A stretch of DNA of 64,000 nucleotides, from contig JBJMGV010000074.1 of NCBI GenBank assembly GCA_045807725.1, positions 40,454 to 104,453 on the forward strand, in the 5' to 3' direction. The notes under the pieces were generated by a model. The model was not told the DNA's origin and ran no database searches. It was given only the letters and a program-made list of their open reading frames with translations. This DNA is from DATENM01 sp045807725. GTDB taxonomy: Bacteria > Acidobacteriota > Blastocatellia > UBA7656. Positions 58,709 through 64,000 of the stretch are shown piece after piece; positions within the stretch are counted from its first letter, which is position 1; every line of letters starts with the position of its first letter. A program made the translations under genes and the position numbers.

Positions 58709-61700
58709 ATGAGTGAGGAGCGAACCGGCGCTATCGAAGCCTTCATCAACGCGCTGCCCGATCCGCAGGGCGCGAGCGCCTTCTGGGAGCGGCTGCAAGC
58801 CGTCCGTAATCTCGATTACAACCGCGAACCGCTGTTGGCCTCGCGCCTGCTGACCATCGCTGCTTACAGTCCATTTCTCGCCGAAAACCTCTTGCGCCAT
58901 CCCGAAGAGATTGATTGGCTGCGGCGCGAAACCGAGAGCGGCTTTGATCGCGTCAAGACCGCCGAGCAGCTATCAGACGAGCTGGCGCGCTTCCTGATGC
59001 GAACCTTCGAGACCGACCACCGCCTCTGCCTCGCGCAGTTCAAGCGGCGCGAGCTGCTGCGCATCTACCTGCGCGATTGTTTGAAGATCGCCACGCTTAC
59101 CGAAGTCACCGAAGAGTTGTCGAACCTCGCCGACGTTATTCTGCGTCACGCGCTGGCGCTCGCTTATCAAGAGATGACCAAACGGCACGGCACACCGCTC
59201 ACGCGCGACGAGCGCGGACGCATACAAACATCCGAGTTCGTCGTCGTGGCGCTAGGCAAACTCGGCTGCCACGAATTGAATTATGCTTCGGACATCGACC
59301 TGTTCTTCCTCTTCGCGGGCGACGGCGAGACTGCCGGTGATGGCCGCTCGGCGCAGTCGGTCATCTCGAATAAAGTCTTCTTCAAAGGCGTCGCCGAGCG
59401 CGTCACGCAGATGGTCGCCGGCAGTTCGCCGGGCGGCGCGGCTTATCGCATAGACCTGCGACTGCGGCCTTATGGGCGCGATGGCGACCTCGTATGGGAG
59501 ATCGAGCGCGCCGCCGCTTATTACCGCGACAAGGCGCAGAACTGGGAGCGCCAGGCCTTGCTGCGTGCGCGCGCGTCGGCGGGCAGCGACATCGTCGTGA
59601 CGCGCTTTCTCGATATGGTGCGCGACCGTATCTTCACCGAGGAGCCGCACGATTACGCGATGCAGGACGTGCGTCGCGCGAAAGAAAAGATCGACCGTGA
59701 AGTCGCACGGCGCGGCGGCGGCTTCAACGTCAAGCTCGGTCGCGGCGGCATCCGCGAGGTTGAATTTATCGCGCAAGCGTTGCAGCTCCGGCACGGCGGG
59801 CGCGAGCCGTGGGTGCGCTCGACACAGACCTTGATCGTTCTGGCGCGGCTCGCCGAGAAGGGCTACTTGAGCGAATCGGAGCGGGCGCAATTGAGCGCCG
59901 CTTACACCTTCCTGCGCACGGTCGAGCATCGCTTGCAGATGGAGCACGGCGCGCAGACGCACGCGCTGCCGTTGGCGCGCCAACGGCTGGCGCTGGTGGC
60001 GCGGCGCTGCGGTTATCTGCAAAGCGCCGACCCCGCCGCCGACCTGTTGCGCGATACGGAAGCGCACACGGCAGCCGTGCGGGCGATCTACCAGCGCGTC
60101 TTTGCCAGAGGCAATCGCGTTGCGCTATCTGTGACGAAGACTACAGAGCCATCATCCACCACCGCGATAGACGATGAGACCGGGCGGCTTCTACATCAGG
60201 CCGTCGCGGCGCTTATGAAAACCGTGGCTTCGCAGTCCGGCATTCGCGCAGACGCTGACCCTGGCGATGCGGATCGCGCCGCACCTGTTGTCGATGAGCG
60301 CAGCATCGAGCGCGCCATCGTCGCGGCGCTCGGTGCGGCCATCAATCCGCTGCGTTCGCTTCGCAACCTGTCGGCCTGGGGCGAGTCCTGCGCCACGTTC
60401 CTGCGTGACCGCGTAGCGGCGGGCGGCGCGAGCGTAAACATTCTCGATTTGATCGCACGCCTGCTGCCGACCTTGAGCAGCCAACATCTGGCCAATCTGC
60501 TGGTCGCGCGTCCGCTGCTGGCCGACGCGCTTTCCGAAACAGTGCCACGCGACACGGCGGCCTTTTATGAATTAATGAGTCGGGCCATCGCGGAAGAGCG
60601 CGGCGCGGCGGCCAAGAGCGACGGCCTGCGCCGCGCCTGGCTGCGGCAGGTCGTGGCCATCGGCTACCGCGATGTGCTAGGGGTCGGGGGCCGGGGGGCC
60701 GGGGCCGGTGAGAGCCGCAACGAATCAACCGTCTCTGACAACAGCCAACTTATCACTGATTCTCTGCGTGTGAATAATCTTACACAAACGGCACTGGCCG
60801 AAGCGACATTGCGGCTGGCCGTTGAAATCACCTTTGAATCATTGGGCGCGAAGACAACCGCGCATTGCACAGCAGTCATTGACGTACCATTGCAATCGAG
60901 TGACGAACAGACCGTCCACGGCAATGCACCTCCGGCCCCCGGCCCCCGACCTCTGGCCCCTACTCTGCCGTTCGCCATTCTTGGCCTCGGACGGCTCGGC
61001 CACGCCGGGATGGATTATGGCTCAGACCTGGATTTGCTCGTCGTCTTTGATGACGTAGCGGCGTGGCCTCCGGCTTCGTTGGCCGCGAGCGGCGCGCTGA
61101 AGAAAGACGAACTGCCGCACGAGTTCTACGCGCGCTTCACGTCGGAGCTGGTGCGCGCGCTCTCTTCGATTACCCGCGAAGGCATACTCTATCGCGTAGA
61201 CCTGCGCTTGCGGCCCGAAGGCAAGAACGGCCCGCTGGCGCAAGGGCTGAATGCGCTGGTGGCTTATCTTACAAATCGCGCTTCGGCGTGGGAGCACTCG
61301 GCTTACTTAAAAGCGCGCGAAGTCGCGGGTGATCCGGCCTTCGGCGCACGGGCGAGACGAGCGATAAGCGAAGCCTGCTTTGAAGCGGCGGCGCGCAACG
61401 CTCATCTGAAAGACGAGCTGGCCGGGATGCGCGAGCGCATCCGCACGGAGAAGGCCGGCGGCGCACAGGTCAACGTCAAGTGGGGGCAGGGCGGTATGAC
61501 GGATGTGTACTTCATCACGCGCTACCTGCAACTCAGCCGACGCATCTATTACCCGCCCGACGAAGGCACGGCGGCGCTCATCGGCCATCTCGGCGAGCGC
61601 GCCGCGCTGGATGCCGAATCGGTGCGCGACCTGTTTGCCGGCTACACCTTCCTGCGCCGGCTCGATCACTGGATGCGCCTGTTGCTGGACCGCCCGACGC

Positions 61701-61837
61701 CTGTGCTGCCGACCTCGCACGCCGCGCTGAATGATCTGGCGCGGGCGCTCGGCATCTCTTCAGCGGACGAATTCGAGTCGCAGTTGTCCCACCACCTGAC
61801 GGCGATTCACGCCGCCTACGAGCGCGTCTTCGCCTGA
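58709..61837 (+). CDS. glnE: Bifunctional glutamine synthetase adenylyltransferase/deadenylyltransferase
   Basis: A 1042-residue two-domain nucleotidyltransferase that adds AMP to and removes AMP from glutamine synthetase in nitrogen control. The deadenylylase motif is LGKLGCHELNYASDIDLFF (about residues 182-200) and the adenylylase motif is LGLGRLGHAGMDYGSDLDLL (about 757-776), each with the GSD/ASDxD metal site. VKLGRGGIREVEFIAQ and VNVKWGQGGMTDVYFITRYL are the shared helical-domain signatures. The start ATG 58709 begins MSEERTGAIEAFINALP; the frame upstream (from 58343) lies opposite the DUF433 gene. Residues about 657-751 contain two in-frame G-rich repeats and look like an insertion. Confidence 0.93.
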   Translation: MSEERTGAIEAFINALPDPQGASAFWERLQAVRNLDYNREPLLASRLLTIAAYSPFLAENLLRHPEEIDWLRRETESGFDRVKTAEQLSDELARFLMRTFETDHRLCLAQFKRRELLRIYLRDCLKIATLTEVTEELSNLADVILRHALALAYQEMTKRHGTPLTRDERGRIQTSEFVVVALGKLGCHELNYASDIDLFFLFAGDGETAGDGRSAQSVISNKVFFKGVAERVTQMVAGSSPGGAAYRIDLRLRPYGRDGDLVWEIERAAAYYRDKAQNWERQALLRARASAGSDIVVTRFLDMVRDRIFTEEPHDYAMQDVRRAKEKIDREVARRGGGFNVKLGRGGIREVEFIAQALQLRHGGREPWVRSTQTLIVLARLAEKGYLSESERAQLSAAYTFLRTVEHRLQMEHGAQTHALPLARQRLALVARRCGYLQSADPAADLLRDTEAHTAAVRAIYQRVFARGNRVALSVTKTTEPSSTTAIDDETGRLLHQAVAALMKTVASQSGIRADADPGDADRAAPVVDERSIERAIVAALGAAINPLRSLRNLSAWGESCATFLRDRVAAGGASVNILDLIARLLPTLSSQHLANLLVARPLLADALSETVPRDTAAFYELMSRAIAEERGAAAKSDGLRRAWLRQVVAIGYRDVLGVGGRGAGAGESRNESTVSDNSQLITDSLRVNNLTQTALAEATLRLAVEITFESLGAKTTAHCTAVIDVPLQSSDEQTVHGNAPPAPGPRPLAPTLPFAILGLGRLGHAGMDYGSDLDLLVVFDDVAAWPPASLAASGALKKDELPHEFYARFTSELVRALSSITREGILYRVDLRLRPEGKNGPLAQGLNALVAYLTNRASAWEHSAYLKAREVAGDPAFGARARRAISEACFEAAARNAHLKDELAGMRERIRTEKAGGAQVNVKWGQGGMTDVYFITRYLQLSRRIYYPPDEGTAALIGHLGERAALDAESVRDLFAGYTFLRRLDHWMRLLLDRPTPVLPTSHAALNDLARALGISSADEFESQLSHHLTAIHAAYERVFA
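60680..60962. repeat. Inverted pair of G-rich repeats inside glnE (pair 3)
   Basis: A G-rich arm (60680-60710) translated as VGGRGAGAG and a C-rich arm (60932-60962) translated as PAPGPRPLAP stay in frame within glnE. The 221 bp between them encodes Ser/Thr/Asn-rich sequence followed by a TALAEATLRLAVEITFESLG core that could be native. The reading frame is preserved on both sides. Confidence 0.8.
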
Positions 61838-61949
61838 AGCGATAACTTTCCTGCCGCGCGATGTATTTCTTCCCGCCTGCCGCGCACTGTTCCCTTGAAA
61901 GATGATTGGCAGCGCCGACCATCTTCCCTCTATTTTCAAGGAGTCAAGG

Positions 61950-62730
61950 ATGAAACAGCGTCGTTTAACTATGATCATTGCCGTTCTCGTGGCGGCCTTC
62001 TCGTTCAACCCTTTGTTACCAGCCATTGCCGCGAGATCGAGGCCAGATGAGCGCGAGCTTCACGGTTGCGACCGCCGCGACGACGCTGACGGGCTTCAGT
62101 CGGCCTTACCTCGTCGATATTCAAGCCGCTTATGGCGACACGGTGGAGACGGCGATGTTGACGATCAACCCGCCGGTCTATGCGACATCACTCGCGGTCA
62201 CGCCGCGTAACCTGACGGGCGGTGACCCGGCCACGGGGACGGTCATTCTCAACAGCGCCGCGCCCGCTGGCGGCGCGCTGGTAACGCTTGCGAGCAACAA
62301 CGCAGCGGTGAGCGTGCCGGCCAGCGTCACGATCCCAGCCGGCCAGCTCAGCGCGACCTTCCCGGTCCAGACCCGCGTCATCGCCACATTCACGACGGTG
62401 ACGCTGACAGCGACCTACGGCAATGTAATCCCCGCCACAGTCACGACTTCGCTGCTGGTTGCGCCGCCGCCCGTGCCGGTCGATACGGTGGCGATTCAGA
62501 AGGCCGATTACGTAGTCTCCAAGAAGGAACTGACCGTCCAGGCGACCAGCACGAGCCAGACGGCTATATTGACGGTGACGGTGACGGCGACCGGCGAAGT
62601 CATCGGCACCCTGACCAACAAAGGTGCCGGCTCGTACGCGGCCAAGCTCACATGGCCAATTAATCCACAGAACATCACAGTGACCAGTAACCTCACGGGC
62701 ACCGCGAGCCGGGCGGTCGCGCTGAAGTAA
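61950..62730 (+). pseudogene. Remnant of a secreted Ig-like repeat protein
   Basis: A signal peptide with a good ribosome site (AAGGAG) starts at 61950: MKQRRLTMIIAVLVAAFSFN and on to PAIAA. Its frame then runs into nonsense (RSRPDERELHGCDRRDDADG). From about 62046 another frame gives MSASFTVATAATTLTGFSRP, the end of a bacterial Ig-like module, then a full module (TGTVILNSAAPAGGALVTLA, SVPASVTIPAGQLSATFPVQ) and a C-terminal beta domain ending 62730. The junction near 62030-62050 therefore joins a signal peptide out of frame to the middle of a repeat, most simply by deletion. An assembly or sequencing frameshift is an alternative. Confidence 0.7.
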
Positions 62731-62759
62731 CCTTAACCCTATAGCGATGCACTGCGCAG

Positions 62760-62798
62760 GCCGCGAGGCCGCCCACGCACGGGCGGCCTCGCGGCTTT
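62760..62798 (+). terminator. Strong hairpin between convergent units
   Basis: A perfect 15-bp stem (62760-62774 with 62781-62795; GCCGCGAGGCCGCCC and its complement) with a 6-base loop is followed by only TTT. It may end transcripts from either side. Confidence 0.6.
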
Positions 62799-62894
62799 GG
62801 CGACGAAGACGGGCCGGAGGACGGCAGGATGGAATGCGCGTCGGTGTTGCCATCGAAACAGATGGCGGCCAGATTGATGCAGGCCGTCAAGCCC

Positions 62895-63989
62895 TTACTT
62901 GGCTGCGTGGGCCAGTAGATTGTGCGCGGCCTGAGAAACGTCTGTAACGTCAACACGCGTCATACAGCGGTGATCAATCGGGCAGTCGCGCAGCATACAG
63001 GGCGAGCACTCGACCGGGTGACGGACGACCTGAGAGAGCGCCGCGAGCGGGCGCGTGGCGAAATCTTCGGTCGGGCCAAAGATGGTTACAGTCGGCACGC
63101 CGAGCGCCGCCGCGACGTGCGCCGCGCCAGTGTCGTTCGAGACAATTAGCTGTGCGCAGGCGAGCACGGCTTTTAACTCGGCCAGCGTCGTGCGTCCTGT
63201 GAGGTCGGCTACATTGGCGCGCATATGTCTAATGACAGCGAGTGCGGCGTCGCCGTCGCCCGCCGTGCCAACGATGAAGGCGGCAAAATCATCGCGCACG
63301 CTTAACTGGTCGGCAGTCGCCGCGAAGCGTTCGGGCAGCCAGCGTTTGGCGCGGCTGTTGGTCGCGCCGGGGTTGAGCGCGACGAGCCGCTTCGACGTGT
63401 CTACGCCTGCCGCTTCGAGCATCTGCCGCGCCCGCTGTCTCGCGGACCCGGTCACGCGCAGAGTCGGTTGCGCGCCGAAGTCAACGCGGCTCTCGCCTGT
63501 GAAGGCTCGTTCGATCTGTGCGGCGATGTTGAGGTAGTAACGGACCTGATGGAGCTGGTTGAAGTTCGGTTCAAAGGCCACCTCCTGCGTCAACAGGAGG
63601 CCGCGAGCGTCTGTAGCATATCCTACGATTTGCTTTGCGCCGCCGGCGCGAGCCGTCAGGGCCGAGGCGAATGAATTGGTCAACAACACGGCGAGGTCGA
63701 ATCGCGCCTGTCGCAGGCGGCGGGCATCATCAAGAAAACGCCGCGTCTTCTCAAGCCAGCCGCGCCCTTCGCTTATGGCGATTGAATCGTCGGCCAGCCC
63801 TTCGCCCTCGAACAGCTCAACAACCGATGCTCTGGCCGCCAGCGTGATGTGAGATTCATTGAAGACGCGGCGCAATTCGCGCAACGCCGGCAACGCCATC
63901 ACTGCATCGCCGAGCCAGTTCGGCACGCGCACCATCAGCTTCGCGGGTGTCGGGTGTCGGGGGCCGGGGGCCGGACGTTCGTATTGCAT
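62895..63989 (-). CDS. waaF: Lipopolysaccharide heptosyltransferase II-like (GT9)
   Basis: A 364-residue GT-B enzyme of LPS inner-core assembly. VRVPNWLGDAVMALPALREL, NPGATNSRAKRWLPERFA, LIVSNDTGAAHVAAALGVP and the C-terminal GPTEDFATRP with HPVECSPCMLRDCPIDHRCM are WaaF-type motifs. The N-terminal MQYERPAPGPRHPTPAKL is encoded by a G-rich dispersed repeat (63945-63974), so the original start may be the Met at 63935 (MVRVPNWLGDAV), matching the family. The gene is convergent with the pseudogene to its left. Confidence 0.88.
   Translation of the reverse strand: MQYERPAPGPRHPTPAKLMVRVPNWLGDAVMALPALRELRRVFNESHITLAARASVVELFEGEGLADDSIAISEGRGWLEKTRRFLDDARRLRQARFDLAVLLTNSFASALTARAGGAKQIVGYATDARGLLLTQEVAFEPNFNQLHQVRYYLNIAAQIERAFTGESRVDFGAQPTLRVTGSARQRARQMLEAAGVDTSKRLVALNPGATNSRAKRWLPERFAATADQLSVRDDFAAFIVGTAGDGDAALAVIRHMRANVADLTGRTTLAELKAVLACAQLIVSNDTGAAHVAAALGVPTVTIFGPTEDFATRPLAALSQVVRHPVECSPCMLRDCPIDHRCMTRVDVTDVSQAAHNLLAHAAK
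63945..63974. repeat. G-rich dispersed repeat at the 5' end of the heptosyltransferase gene
   Basis: GTGTCGGGTGTCGGGGGCCG-type sequence identical in style to the arms at 45321, 53564 and 60680. The partner arm, if any, would be outside the window. Confidence 0.7.
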
Positions 63990-64000
63990 AATGCGCCATC

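Overview
The window is GC-rich (about 60% by eye), densely coded on both strands, and reads like a chromosome segment of an Acidobacteriota bacterium, probably Blastocatellia/Pyrinomonadales. This assignment is an inference from gene content: a VWFA-related-domain secreted protein, a TonB-dependent receptor with an N-terminal carboxypeptidase-regulatory-like domain, PQQ-like propeller proteins, hopanoid genes, many molybdenum hydroxylases, secreted subtilases and caspase-like peptidases. No rRNA, tRNA, phage or intact transposase was recognised.

Layout. 1-8 kb: a truncated PQQ-propeller protein, a three-subunit molybdenum hydroxylase operon with a small zinc-ribbon gene inside it, an arylamine N-acetyltransferase and an SsnA-type amidohydrolase; together these suggest purine or N-heterocycle catabolism. 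8-12 kb: an orphan FtsK-gamma-like winged helix, a degenerate J-domain plus two PilZ domains, and a subtilase with a stand-alone propeptide-like partner. 12-16 kb: a fused molybdenum hydroxylase resembling the selenium-dependent type, and upstream of it a DUF3179 membrane protein interrupted by one in-frame TGA exactly at the first Cys of CxxC, followed by a SECIS-like hairpin: a strong selenoprotein candidate. 16-23.5 kb: an outer-membrane receptor and, divergently, a Gly-rich secreted C25 (gingipain-like) peptidase behind a structured leader. 23.6-28 kb: ispH, squalene-hopene cyclase and hpnH (isoprenoid to hopanoid route), a MobB-like GTPase and an EthD protein.

29-34.4 kb: a sugar-acid locus (UxaA/GarD-type dehydratase, SDR, hexuronate-type MFS carrier). 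Two gene cassettes with almost identical attC sites (a VOC protein and a Phd/RelE-type toxin-antitoxin pair) lie exactly between the SDR stop and the MFS start. 34.5-38.6 kb: peptidase E, then three multihaem c-type cytochromes (4, 9 and 8 canonical CxxCH sites), apparently one operon, preceded by two tandem CRP/FNR-type palindromes. 39-42.6 kb: a Tat-exported aldo-keto reductase and a large secreted subtilase. 42.9-46.7 kb: nucleotide-sugar dehydrogenase, heptose-7-phosphate kinase, a heptosyltransferase and a 56-residue Trm112-like protein (lipopolysaccharide/capsule). 46.9-53.6 kb: VWFA protein, rimO, Uma2 nuclease, pgpA, a NadD-like adenylyltransferase and cinA. 53.7-64 kb: a large unrecognised protein with a GNAT-like patch, a caspase-PEGA-TPR protein, a DUF433/DUF5615 toxin-antitoxin pair, glnE, a pseudogene of a secreted repeat protein, and a second heptosyltransferase.

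The window is also rich in dispersed short repeats: two ~240-300 bp palindromic elements ending in TCTATAGA-like sequence, two ~90 bp hairpins, G-rich inverted pairs that invade coding sequence (notably glnE), a 19-bp tandem array and nested palindromes. All functions are assigned by reading motifs; no database search was run.
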